A stretch of 16,702 nucleotides of DNA from Verrucomicrobiota bacterium (GCA_030619095.1 JAUXCB010000005.1:1-16702), one strand, 5' to 3'; positions 1-8,108 are shown, counted from the stretch's first letter. Notes: generated from the sequence alone by a model not told the origin. Program-made: numbers and translations.

Positions 1-903
1 AAGGATTTGTCTTCCTAAGACCGCTTGGCCTCCGACTTGGGTCGCGGCATCTTTCAGAACCGCCCGCGCGGTGGTCAGAACGGCCATCATTGTGGTGGGT
101 GAAACCAGCCAGACGCGTGCGCGCTGGGCCTCTTCGACGAGGGTGCGATAGTGGGCGTGAATTTCGGCAAACACGGCCTCCGCCGGGATGAACATCATGG
201 CGCCATCGGAGGTTTCCCCGGGGATAATGTATTTATCGGCGATGTCTTTAATGTGTTTTTTGATATCCTGTCTGAACTGCCGCTCGGCGGTTGCGCGATC
301 TGCATCACCTAAATGGAGGTCGGTCATGCGCTGATAGCTTTCTAGAGGGAATTTGGAGTCGATGCAGACCGTGCCGGTTGGTTCGGGCAGGAAAAGCACA
401 CAGTCGGCACGCACTCCATTCGTGAAGGTGTGTTGAAGGGAATAGTTTGTTTCGGGCATCATGTTGGAGATCAAGGCGTTTAGTTGCACCTCCCCAAATG
501 CGCCTCGGGAGCGTTTATCGGAGAGGATCTCCTGTAGGCTGACGACGTTGCCGGAGAGTTCCGCAATTTTTTCCTGGGCTTTATCGATCAATGCCAGCCG
601 TTTGAGAACGTCGCTGAAGACGGTTGTGGTTTCCTTGAATCCTTTATCCAGTCGCTGTTCCACTTTTTCGCCGATCTGATCGAGCCGGTGGGTGTTGGAG
701 GCGATCAGTTTTTCGATTTGCGTCTGTACCGTCTCTTCGCTCTTGCGCGCACGTGCATCCGTTTGTTCGGTGAGGGCGTTGAGGCTTTGGGTCAGCATCT
801 GCAGGCGGGTTTCCTGTTGAACCGATCCCCGTTGAGTCAGAATGAGTTGAATGACCACTAGGGCAGCCAGAAGTAGCAGGGTGGGCAGAATAAGCAGTTC
901 CAT
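1..903 (-). CDS. rmuC: DNA recombination protein RmuC, C-terminus cut by window edge
   Basis: The minus strand is open without a stop from an ATG at 903 to the window edge (301 codons). The product starts with one hydrophobic anchor (about residues 3-22). A Glu/Gln/Lys/Arg-rich coiled coil follows (about 23-110), then the RmuC domain with GAFGEVQL, ADCVLFLP, IDSKFPLESY and a PAEAVFAEI stretch close to the window edge. RmuC proteins are membrane-anchored, coiled-coil, nuclease-like proteins that limit inversions at short inverted repeats; the exact chemistry is not well settled. A Shine-Dalgarno AAAGGA lies 6-7 bases before the ATG. The gene diverges from the TPR/comEC unit. Only the 3' end is missing and no internal damage is visible. 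Family assignment is secure from these conserved blocks. Confidence 0.93.
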   Translation of the reverse strand, partial: MELLILPTLLLLAALVVIQLILTQRGSVQQETRLQMLTQSLNALTEQTDARARKSEETVQTQIEKLIASNTHRLDQIGEKVEQRLDKGFKETTTVFSDVLKRLALIDKAQEKIAELSGNVVSLQEILSDKRSRGAFGEVQLNALISNMMPETNYSLQHTFTNGVRADCVLFLPEPTGTVCIDSKFPLESYQRMTDLHLGDADRATAERQFRQDIKKHIKDIADKYIIPGETSDGAMMFIPAEAVFAEIHAHYRTLVEEAQRARVWLVSPTTMMAVLTTARAVLKDAATQVGGQAVLGRQIL

Positions 904-945
904 AAAAATTCCTTTGACGTTACATCGGATACACATCCAGAACGC

Positions 946-974
946 TTGACACTTTACGCCCCCCGTTCGATACT
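946..974 (+). promoter_or_regulatory. Sigma70-type promoter for the TPR-comEC unit
   Basis: A perfect -35 TTGACA (946-951) is followed by 17 bases and a -10 GATACT (969-974, 4 of 6 consensus). Transcription would begin near 981, about 30 bases before the ATG at 1013. It lies in the rmuC/TPR divergent gap and points towards the TPR gene. Predicted from sequence only. Confidence 0.55.
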
Positions 975-1012
975 TCAACAGATTTGTCTTTCTGGAACAA
1001 CCCTCGTGAAAA

Positions 1013-2317
1013 ATGAAAAAAAACCGGCAGAAAAAAAACTCAGAAAAACCGTCGTTTCCCTCTCCAGAACCGTCGGATTTTTATGTGCGAAACCCCGGAG
1101 AGGCACCGCTCGATGGATCTTCGGCGGGACAGAGGGCGGCGGCTTCTCGCACGTCGCTTCACAACCCGGACGGTCGTCGTGAGCGAAACAATCGAACCAC
1201 CGACTTGCATCTGCTTTTTATTCTGGTTCGTGTCGGGCTGATTCTTCTCCTGTTGGCGGGAGGGTGTGTTGCGCTCAAACTGGTTTTGGAAAAGCTGCTG
1301 GAGAAGCCTTCGGACAAAACGATGCAGCAGTGGGCTGTTGATGCAGAGCGTATGGAGTCAAACGATGCCGAAGAGATCCTCTCCGAAAAACCCGTTTCCG
1401 AAGAGGGGTCTCCGGTTTCTATGGGCGGTGCCGTACTGATTAGAAAACGACTGCGTCAGTGGAAAGAGAGCGAACAGCACCTGCGTGCGGCAGAAGCGCT
1501 GGAACAGAAGGAAATAGCCGAGGAGGCTGTTTTGCGACTAAAAAAGGCTTTGCGTGTGGCACCCGATCACCGAGCGGCTCAGCAGCTTCTGCTGGATATT
1601 TACATGCAGGCTGAAAATTATGTGGAAGCGGTTTCTTTGTGTATTCGCCTGCTGGATCAGGACAGCCTGCAGTGGGGCGTGAAAATGGATTTGCTGCAGG
1701 CGTTGCAGGCGCTTCATCAAACGGAAGCGTGTTTGGCTCTGGCAGAGCAGATGCTGGAGAAAGAGCCTAGCAATCTGCGTGTGCAGGAAATGACTGCAAT
1801 GGCACACTGGGATGCTGGGAACCGGGATGAAGCTCTGGCACTATTTGGTCGGATATTAAAAAACAAGAATCGGCATCCGGCGGCTCTGGCGGCCTCTGCG
1901 GCGATTTATCAGGAACGCGGGGAGTGGGGTCAGGCGATTCCCTATTATTTAGAGCTTATTCGAATCGAGCCGGACGCACAGGCTTATCATGATTTGGTTC
2001 GTTGCTATGCCCAGCAGGCCGCAGCCTCCAAAGCGGTTGTTATTATGGGGCAGGCTGTCAACCTGTACGGAGAGGCTGAAGTCGCCGCTTGGCTGAGTCA
2101 GGATCTGGAGGCCTTCGACCTGATTCGCGAAACGCTGGAATACCGTTCGTTTTCCGGGCGTATAGCGGGTGTGGCGATCCGTGAATCGATTAAGGGAGTC
2201 CAGAAGAAAAAAGTTGAAGAGTCGTTATTGCCAACCCCAGCCGAACTGCACCTTCCGATAAAGCCCGACTTAAAGATCGACCCCGACTTAAAGATCGACC
2301 CTGATTCCCGCAGATGA
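1013..2317 (+). CDS. Membrane-anchored TPR-repeat protein upstream of comEC
   Basis: A 434-residue protein. The first 64 residues are basic, Ser/Pro-rich and probably cytoplasmic. One transmembrane helix follows at about 66-89. An acidic linker then leads to helical repeats at about 150-350 with TPR-like spacing and residues (AEEAVLRLKKALRVAPDH, DEALALFGRILKNKNRHP, GQAIPYYLELIRIEPD). TPR domains bind other proteins; no enzymatic motif is visible, so the partner is unknown. The ATG at 1013 has only a weak upstream GGAA but sits about 30 bases after a good promoter. The 3' end overlaps comEC by ATGA, implying translational coupling, so a role connected with the DNA-uptake channel is possible but inferred. 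The C-terminus carries a short exact tandem repeat. No family name can be assigned beyond TPR. Confidence 0.8.
   Translation: MKKNRQKKNSEKPSFPSPEPSDFYVRNPGEAPLDGSSAGQRAAASRTSLHNPDGRRERNNRTTDLHLLFILVRVGLILLLLAGGCVALKLVLEKLLEKPSDKTMQQWAVDAERMESNDAEEILSEKPVSEEGSPVSMGGAVLIRKRLRQWKESEQHLRAAEALEQKEIAEEAVLRLKKALRVAPDHRAAQQLLLDIYMQAENYVEAVSLCIRLLDQDSLQWGVKMDLLQALQALHQTEACLALAEQMLEKEPSNLRVQEMTAMAHWDAGNRDEALALFGRILKNKNRHPAALAASAAIYQERGEWGQAIPYYLELIRIEPDAQAYHDLVRCYAQQAAASKAVVIMGQAVNLYGEAEVAAWLSQDLEAFDLIRETLEYRSFSGRIAGVAIRESIKGVQKKKVEESLLPTPAELHLPIKPDLKIDPDLKIDPDSRR
2264..2305 (+). repeat. 18-base tandem repeat at the 3' end of the TPR gene
   Basis: CCCGACTTAAAGATCGAC occurs twice back to back (2264-2281 and 2282-2299), followed by a decayed third start (CCTGATT). 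It encodes repeated PDLKID units in frame just before the stop codon. The two full units are identical at DNA level, which points to recent slippage. Confidence 0.85.
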
Positions 2318-4257
2318 CCGCAGTTCAACAGGTGCGCCGACCTCTCGTTGGCATTGCCTGTTCGCTGGTTTCCGGGCTTTATATGCATCACTTGTTCTCG
2401 GGGTCGCCCTGTTTGTTTTTAGGGCTGGCTGCCGGGACTCTTTCCTGGGCCTGCCGGATGCAGGATCGTCGCGGGGCACTCCCGGCCTTTTATCTGACCT
2501 GCGTTCTTTTGGCGGCGGCGGCGGGTGCGATTGAGAAAATAGAGACTCCGGCATCTTCCACTTTGCCCCAGGCAGAGGTGCTGTTTCAGGAGCAGGAGCT
2601 GATCGGGATCGTTGATGAATGTCCGGCGGGTTCCGGAGGGGAGACCCCCTCGTCTTTTCGTTGCCGAGCCGAGGCGGTTCGCGTGGGGGCGGAGTGGTAT
2701 CGATCCGATGCCGTATTGCGTGTGTATCTAAAAAACCCAGTGGAAACGCCGGTCTACGGTGAGCGCTGGCGAGTGAAAGGCCGCTACCGGTCTTATGAAG
2801 AGAGGCGCGCCGGACTGGAAGGATTTTTGAGCGCAACCGATGCAACCCGCCTGAGGGCGGCTCCTCTTTCCTTTCGGGGCAACTGCTACAAAGCTCGTCA
2901 GTGCGCATCACGTTTTCTTTACTCAGGGATTGAGTCTTTTCCGGAACAGGCACAGCTTCTTCAGGCATTGTTGCTAGGATATCGTAAAGCACTTTCTTCA
3001 GAACTCTATCAGCTGTTTGCCTCAACCGGCACGCTTCATATTTTTGCCATATCCGGCCTGCATGTGGGTGTTCTGGCCGCCATTGGAATCGCGGTGCTAA
3101 AGCTGATCGGGGTTCCCAGACCTGCGTGGGGCCTGCTATTGATTCCCGTTTTGTTTTGCTATGTCGTTTCAACCGGGATGAAACCGAGTGCGTTCCGGGC
3201 CTTCACCATGGCGGCGGTCTATTTTGCCGCACCGCTTTTCGGACGGCGACCCGACCCCGTCTCTGCCATTGCATTGGCCGCCATCATTTTGCTGTCCATC
3301 CACCCTTCTCAGATCAGCGAACCTGGGTTCCTGCTCTCCTTTACGGTTGTGAGCGGCATCGTGATGGTTCATGGATATGTGACGCATCGGCTCACCGGGT
3401 TTTCCCGTCCCGGCTGGTTCCTTCCTTTGGCGAAGCTTAGCGGTTCGCGCCCGCTGGGGGGGGTGGTGCGTGCGGTCGGACTGCTCACACTGACGTCTAT
3501 AGCCGCCTGGCTTTTTTCAGCGCCACTGACTGCTCGGTTTTTCAACACTCTTTCGCCGGTGGCGCTTGTTGGGAATCTGGCGATTATTCCGCTGACCTTT
3601 ATCATTGTGCTGACCGGATGTCTGGCACTGCTTGCCGCACCCGCCTCCTTTTTTATGACGGGAGTATTTAACCATGCGAATCGGTTGTTTGTGAGCCTGT
3701 TAATTTCCACGATTGAGATCCTCGGTGCATTGCCGGGGGCCTATACCTTTGTTCGTGCGCCTTCACTCTCTGTGCTGGCCGTTTGGTATACGGGTCTGGT
3801 TCTGCTTTTCACCGGCACCGCCCGCCTGCGACGGTCGGGGGCTGGCCTTCTGTTGGTCGCGGTACTCCTCTGGAGCGGCGGGCTGTTTCGTCCTTTTTCC
3901 GGAATCGAAATCCACCGGGAAGGTGCAGAGGTAACCATCATGAGAATATCATCCATGGAGTGGGTTTTGGTGACGGATGGAAACGCGTATAGCACGAGCC
4001 GGACGATCCGGAGGCTACAGCGGGAGGGCGTCAATCATCTACAGGCTCTGGTTGTAAGCGACCGGCGGGCGGAGGTGGAAGCCATCGGGAAGCTCTGCCG
4101 CTTGTTTGCGCCGAAACAGGTTTGGATGCCCGTGGGGCTGGAAGGTACGCATCTTGCAGAGACCCCTCAGGAATCCGGTAGTTCTGTAATCTTTTCAGAT
4201 AGGCCTGAATGGAAAACAGGCAATGGGTATCTCCGTATTGCAAACGATGCTTACTGA
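2314..4257 (+). CDS. comEC: ComEC/Rec2-type competence DNA-uptake channel with degenerate C-terminal domain
   Basis: 647 residues. The N-terminus has short hydrophobic helices followed by a DUF4131/OB-like segment (about 85-185). The ComEC/Rec2 competence domain comes next, with the signature GTLHIFAISGLHVG at 239-252 and many membrane helices to about 520. ComEC forms the inner-membrane channel for single-stranded DNA during natural transformation. Its usual C-terminal metallo-beta-lactamase-like domain is reduced here to about 115 residues (530-647). That part keeps a DG and a following helix but has VVSDRRAE where the metal-binding HxDxDH-type motif is expected. The ATG sits in the ATGA overlap with the TPR gene and has no strong Shine-Dalgarno of its own, consistent with coupling. 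The stop codon overlaps the end of the convergent TPR gene by 7 bases. Confidence 0.93.
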   Translation: MTAVQQVRRPLVGIACSLVSGLYMHHLFSGSPCLFLGLAAGTLSWACRMQDRRGALPAFYLTCVLLAAAAGAIEKIETPASSTLPQAEVLFQEQELIGIVDECPAGSGGETPSSFRCRAEAVRVGAEWYRSDAVLRVYLKNPVETPVYGERWRVKGRYRSYEERRAGLEGFLSATDATRLRAAPLSFRGNCYKARQCASRFLYSGIESFPEQAQLLQALLLGYRKALSSELYQLFASTGTLHIFAISGLHVGVLAAIGIAVLKLIGVPRPAWGLLLIPVLFCYVVSTGMKPSAFRAFTMAAVYFAAPLFGRRPDPVSAIALAAIILLSIHPSQISEPGFLLSFTVVSGIVMVHGYVTHRLTGFSRPGWFLPLAKLSGSRPLGGVVRAVGLLTLTSIAAWLFSAPLTARFFNTLSPVALVGNLAIIPLTFIIVLTGCLALLAAPASFFMTGVFNHANRLFVSLLISTIEILGALPGAYTFVRAPSLSVLAVWYTGLVLLFTGTARLRRSGAGLLLVAVLLWSGGLFRPFSGIEIHREGAEVTIMRISSMEWVLVTDGNAYSTSRTIRRLQREGVNHLQALVVSDRRAEVEAIGKLCRLFAPKQVWMPVGLEGTHLAETPQESGSSVIFSDRPEWKTGNGYLRIANDAY

Positions 4258-5351
4258 ATATGGTTCAGAGAGTCTGTGGCGATTTCTAATTCAGTGATCA
4301 GGCTTTTAAAATCGCTTGAATCGCGCACGCCAAGGAATTCCTCGCGAGACATCCATGCCAGTGCAAGGTTCGGATCAACCAACTGAATGCCTCGCTGCAG
4401 CGCATCCAGAGCCAGCGCTTCTTTTCCGTTCTGAACCTGAACCTGTGCCAGCAGAAAGAAGATCGGTGCCACATCGGTGACCTCTTGAGTCAGTTCGGTC
4501 AGGAACTCGGCGGCCTGCTCCCATTTTTCCTGCTGGGTGAGGTACAGTGCATAGGTTTGCAGCGTGTCGACATCGTTTGGTTTTAAATCGATATATTTTT
4601 CAAAGTGGAAGATCGCCGAGTCCACGTTTTCCTTTTTTCGATAGAGCAATGCCAGGTTTTTGTGACAAATAGGATCTTCGGGCTGTAATTCGAGTGCCCG
4701 TAAGAGGTGTTTCTTCGCCTGGTCATATTTTTCGATGCCAATATATGCGGTGCCTAAATTGTTGACCACAGAAAAAGTCTCCTTCTCACTGAGTGCCTTT
4801 TCCAGATGTTTTGCAGCCTTTTCATATTCTTCGTGATAAATATAAAGTATGCCCATGGCGCGGTGCAGCCCTTCAATGTCAGGATAGATTTTAACCACAT
4901 AGTTGAAATGCTCCAGTGCAGCATCCATTTCCTGAAGAGCCATCGCCTGCTCCCCCATAATAATGTGATAGGCCGCTTTCTTCACCCAATCAACCGAAAG
5001 CGACTTCTCCCCCAGTTCAACATCCAAGTTCATTTGCTCTGAAGACAGTCTATAATCCAACACCCAGATTGCATCCAGAGGCAGCGTGTGGCGGGGGATG
5101 AAAACACGCTCTTTCGTGGGAACCTTTGTTGAGATATTTCGCTCGGTCAGAACATTGTGAGCCACGAGAGAGATGATGGTTATGACAATGACAACTGCCA
5201 GACCCCCCAATGCGATCGATCTCGTGTGGGTGCGCTGCAGATCCCGTCGGCGCTGCTCGACCAGTTCCTTCGCCACCTGGGGGGTGAAGTCTTTTTCGAG
5301 GTCGTGCGAGTTGCTTTGATAAATATCCCGAAATTCATCTTTTCTTTTCAT
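4251..5351 (-). CDS. Membrane-anchored TPR-repeat protein downstream of tRNA-His
   Basis: 366 residues from the ATG at 5351. This start is chosen because AAGGAG stands exactly 6 bases before it. The open frame continues upstream into the tRNA gene, but an ATG two codons earlier directly abuts the Shine-Dalgarno and cannot use it. A charged N-terminus (1-44) precedes one transmembrane helix (about 45-65). A linker follows, then a regular TPR array at about 125-330 with units such as EYEKAAKHLEKALSEKE, KYDQAKKHLLRALELQPEDP and NVDSAIFHFEKYIDLKPNDV. These build a protein-binding scaffold facing the periplasm or cytoplasm depending on topology, and no catalytic motif is seen. It lies 56 bases after tRNA-His with no terminator visible between them, so read-through from the tRNA promoter is plausible. 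The function is unknown beyond the TPR fold. Confidence 0.82.
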   Translation of the reverse strand: MKRKDEFRDIYQSNSHDLEKDFTPQVAKELVEQRRRDLQRTHTRSIALGGLAVVIVITIISLVAHNVLTERNISTKVPTKERVFIPRHTLPLDAIWVLDYRLSSEQMNLDVELGEKSLSVDWVKKAAYHIIMGEQAMALQEMDAALEHFNYVVKIYPDIEGLHRAMGILYIYHEEYEKAAKHLEKALSEKETFSVVNNLGTAYIGIEKYDQAKKHLLRALELQPEDPICHKNLALLYRKKENVDSAIFHFEKYIDLKPNDVDTLQTYALYLTQQEKWEQAAEFLTELTQEVTDVAPIFFLLAQVQVQNGKEALALDALQRGIQLVDPNLALAWMSREEFLGVRDSSDFKSLITELEIATDSLNHIQ

Positions 5352-5407
5352 GAACATCTCCTTGTTGGGAGGGTAAGGCTTCAATGGGTTGCACTTCGAT
5401 GTAAAAA

Positions 5408-5485
5408 TGGGGTGAGTAACGGGATTCGAACCCGCGACATCCAGAATCACAATCTGGCGCTCTAACCAACTGAGCTATACCCACC
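5408..5485 (-). tRNA. tRNA-His (anticodon GTG), CCA encoded
   Basis: On the minus strand a complete cloverleaf is visible. The acceptor stem GTGGGTA/TACTCAC is fully paired apart from one G-T. The D-arm region is TAGCTCAGTTGGTTAGAGC. The anticodon stem CCAGA/TCTGG encloses loop TTGTGAT with anticodon GTG. The T-arm has TTCGAAT, and the 3' CCA is encoded at 5408-5410. The extra 5' G at 5485 opposite the discriminator C at 5411 is the hallmark of tRNA-His. Confidence 0.97.
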
Positions 5486-5835
5486 AATCTCCGAAAGCGG
5501 GCGAGAGTAATAAAACCAGAATGAAAAGCAACGATTATTCCTCTCCATTTTATAAAAATTTACTCCATCCCGGTTTTCCCGAGTGACCCCCGCCGTTCCG
5601 GCTGGTGCAGAAGGCCTTGGAAATCCTCGGGATCGCGTAAGGAGTCGAAAAGATTCTTTGTCATGGAGATTGGGTCGAGCAAGGGCGGTTTTTTTAGAAC
5701 TGAATTTCTTGTCTCATCGCGGCGTCGACGACGTTGGTTCAGTCGGGTACCTGTCCTAGCGAAACCGTTTCGTTTTTTTTGTGCAAAAAAGGCTGACACA
5801 TTTCCGGTGAGCTTACCCGAGCGTCTATACAGGTC
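5486..5835. other. Gene-poor region between tRNA-His and the repeat-bounded island
   Basis: Short frames exist on both strands (for example minus 5799-5560 and plus 5663-5872). They are Arg/Ser-rich, lack Shine-Dalgarno sites and show no recognisable domain, so I do not call them genes. At 5760-5780 a short GAAA/TTTC stem is followed by eight T residues on the plus strand; it is weak and has no gene upstream to terminate. The stretch could be decayed remains of whatever once joined the 5' end of the following gene. Confidence 0.5.
5504..5531 (-). promoter_or_regulatory. Possible promoter for tRNA-His
   Basis: On the minus strand, -35 TTGCTT (5531-5526), a 16-base spacer and -10 TACTCT (5509-5504) lie 18 bases before the tRNA 5' end. 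A GC-rich discriminator (CGCCCGC) follows, as often seen at stable-RNA promoters. Both boxes match consensus only partly. Confidence 0.35.
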
Positions 5836-5857
5836 GGGGTTGCTTCAGGCTGACCCG
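5836..5857 (+). repeat. REP-like motif A, left copy
   Basis: Core TTCAGGCTGACCC with GGGGTT upstream. The 22-base unit matches the reverse complement of 9324-9345 at 20 positions. It stands 5 bases before motif B. G-rich 5' and C-rich 3' ends allow partial self-pairing. Confidence 0.75.
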
Positions 5858-5862
5858 TTTTC

Positions 5863-5891
5863 CAATGTCTAATATTCAGACCTGACCCTGC
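5863..5891 (+). repeat. REP-like motif B, left copy
   Basis: Core AATATTCAGACCTGACCC. The 29-base unit matches the reverse complement of 9091-9119 at 27 positions. TCAG-AC-CTGA and AGAC/GTCT self-complementarity is typical of REP elements. It ends only about six bases before the first recognisable codons of the truncated TSP3 gene. Confidence 0.8.
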
Positions 5892-5972
5892 TATCTCGAT
5901 GCGTGGGAGATCAGCTACGGGCTTGACCCTCTGTCTTCTGCGGATGCCAATCTAGATGCGGATAATGATGAC

Positions 5973-8087
5973 TTGACGAATATACGAGAATATAATGCAT
6001 ACACAGATCCTCAGAATGCGGATACGGATGAAGATGGTTTGAATGATGGCCCCGAAGTTGATGTTCATTCTACCAACCCGATCTATAGTGATACAGATGG
6101 GGACTTGCTGAATGACGGAGAGGAACTCACCCTCGGCACCGACCCGTTGGACGCTGATAGTGACGGTGATGAGATGATTGACGGGTTTGAAACAAGTCAC
6201 GGATGCGATCCAAACACGGTTGACCCGGATGGAGATGCGGATGGAGACGGAATCTCAAATCTGGCGGAATTTCAGCAGTATCCGACCTATTGGCTGTCTC
6301 ATTCAGCGTATACTATAGCAGGTACGTCAGGGGCAGGCTGGTTTGTTCCGGCTCATGGAGCCAAAGTGAACGGAAATGTGGTGATGTTCTCTCCTGGAGG
6401 TGTAGCTGTTGGACAGCAGGTCTCGAAAACATTTTATGCGGAACCGGGCGAAGAGTTGGTTGTCGAGTGGTTTGGGGAGGCCGAGTCTATACATGAATGG
6501 ATTGTGGCGATGCAGTCGTGCTTTATTGACGGCACGGAGAAAGTGTATCCATTCGATTGCACGTATCGTATTGAGCCAACCGGAAGTCAGAACAGTCTGG
6601 TGGTCGGGATAAATGATGATGATGATAACGGGGACGGAATGCCGGATTATCAAAATGAGGTAATTGATGGGTTGGATGACACCAACGATATGGTCAGGCT
6701 CGTGTTTGATCCGATGGTGATTCACTCCAATGCCCCGGATGCCCAAGTTTATCTGACAAAGTTCGCTGCGCAAAACCCCGCATTCTTTGTGCCGTTTGAA
6801 AAACTACGCTTCTTCCGGGAAGCAACCGGCGCGCATCTGCCACATACCGAGAATGTTCTTTCGGACATTCGTGCCGGAGAGTTCACCGTACTGGTTGAGG
6901 GAATTGATGTCGGTACGGAGGAGTTCTATCCGACATACTCCCCGGGATATTATGTGGACTCGGATTGGTCCATGGGGCACAACCATATTCACGGCTCTGC
7001 CTGCGAAGTGAAAGTCCTGAAAATTGATGTAGAACAAACAGAAACAAACGTGTGGTGGGGTGCCTCGGAACTTACGCTGAACCTGACTACAGACAGTTAT
7101 CTGGGAGGGAGCGGAGTTGTGTGGACCAGCACACCCCCCGGAATTGCTGGAAGCGGGTCGTCCATCACATTCACACCAAGCAACCTGCCTCCCGATCAAT
7201 ACGTGGTAACGGCATATTCTCTGCTCCAGTCCACCTGTTCCGATACCTGTACGGTGAACGTACTTAAAGTCGAGTTCGATGAATCAAAAGTGAATGGGCG
7301 AAATATTACCCAAATTGATATCGGCAAGTATAAGGATTACGAGAAGTGCATAGCGATTCAATGGGACTCCGAACAAGAGCTTGATCTGAAAGATTATCTC
7401 AAAATAGAACCATCGAATCTGACGTATGAGGAGATCGAAGATTCCATCTCCTGGAAAAAAGATGGTTCAAGCATGGAGTCCTCGGTATTGAATTACGATA
7501 ATAAACCGAATGAAGGGGATATTGATGACTATGCCATTAATGTATGCAGTGAGAATGGGACGGTTTTTGACAGGTTGATTGTTGTTGTTTACCCGGTGGA
7601 AACAAAAACAGCGTTTGACGAGTGGTGTGTAGAGTATGTCGATACGGCTTGGGTGAATGTACTTCCGCCTGTTTATTCTAGGCTTGGAGACGGAAACTCT
7701 GATCCGGAACCTGGAGTGTTGAATCAAAGTTGGTTGGGGCCAAATGTTCTGAATAGTTTTTATCATCATGAAGCAGCGTTTGATATGCGTTCCCTAAGTT
7801 TTGATGGTCATGGACATCAGGCGACTTATTCGACCACAGGCATTCTAATCCCGAGCGGAATTTCTGCAGGGACGGCAGATTTCGAGTGGCACTTGGATAT
7901 TATAGGTCAAGACCATGTTTCTGAAGATGTGTTGCCTTTTGTCTGGGCAGCTCAACTGGATGGGAATCCAGTCGAATACGCAGGTCTTAATATGACGTAT
8001 GCCTTAATAAGAAAATCATCATCTCTTGATCAATACTTTGCTCGTCGACCGCCTCATACAGGAAACCAGATTCCACCCGAAGAGTGA
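5973..8087 (+). CDS. TSP3-repeat/Ig-like surface protein, 5'-truncated remnant
   Basis: The longest start-to-stop frame begins at a TTG (5973) with no Shine-Dalgarno, but coding similarity clearly begins upstream in the same frame at 5898 (DAWEISYGLDPLSSADANLD). An in-frame TGA at 5883-5885 precedes it, so the true N-terminus and any signal peptide are missing. From the TTG, residues 1-100 are thrombospondin type 3-like calcium-binding repeats (NADTDEDGLNDG, SDTDGDLLNDG, DADSDGDEMIDG, DGDADGDGISN). A further Asp-rich segment lies at 214-240. Around 345-430 is an Ig-like stretch with GVVWTSTPPGIAGSGSS. The last 200 residues, ending in a basic ARRPPHTGNQIPPEE tail, are unrecognised. Such repeats usually occur in large exported proteins; without a leader this product would stay in the cytoplasm or not be made. 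Hand-counted GC is 29/60 at 6001-6060, against 42/60 in thiC. Confidence 0.7.
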   Translation: MTNIREYNAYTDPQNADTDEDGLNDGPEVDVHSTNPIYSDTDGDLLNDGEELTLGTDPLDADSDGDEMIDGFETSHGCDPNTVDPDGDADGDGISNLAEFQQYPTYWLSHSAYTIAGTSGAGWFVPAHGAKVNGNVVMFSPGGVAVGQQVSKTFYAEPGEELVVEWFGEAESIHEWIVAMQSCFIDGTEKVYPFDCTYRIEPTGSQNSLVVGINDDDDNGDGMPDYQNEVIDGLDDTNDMVRLVFDPMVIHSNAPDAQVYLTKFAAQNPAFFVPFEKLRFFREATGAHLPHTENVLSDIRAGEFTVLVEGIDVGTEEFYPTYSPGYYVDSDWSMGHNHIHGSACEVKVLKIDVEQTETNVWWGASELTLNLTTDSYLGGSGVVWTSTPPGIAGSGSSITFTPSNLPPDQYVVTAYSLLQSTCSDTCTVNVLKVEFDESKVNGRNITQIDIGKYKDYEKCIAIQWDSEQELDLKDYLKIEPSNLTYEEIEDSISWKKDGSSMESSVLNYDNKPNEGDIDDYAINVCSENGTVFDRLIVVVYPVETKTAFDEWCVEYVDTAWVNVLPPVYSRLGDGNSDPEPGVLNQSWLGPNVLNSFYHHEAAFDMRSLSFDGHGHQATYSTTGILIPSGISAGTADFEWHLDIIGQDHVSEDVLPFVWAAQLDGNPVEYAGLNMTYALIRKSSSLDQYFARRPPHTGNQIPPEE

Positions 8088-8108
8088 TAAACCATGGAGA
8101 AATTTGTG

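Noticed and set aside
2288..3172. Minus-strand 294-codon frame inside comEC
   Set aside because: Antisense shadow of a well-supported ComEC gene; composition is Arg/Pro-rich and no family is visible.
5760..5780. Short stem followed by eight T residues as an intrinsic terminator
   Set aside because: Five-base stem with a tiny loop and no gene upstream on that strand.
5560..5799. Minus-strand 79-codon frame between tRNA-His and the island
   Set aside because: No Shine-Dalgarno, Arg-rich low-complexity segment, no recognisable domain; most likely non-coding or decayed.
5663..5872. Plus-strand 69-codon frame running into motifs A and B
   Set aside because: Its C-terminal part is only the translation of the REP-like repeats (GLLQADP also appears in the other translated motif-A copy), and no ribosome site is present.
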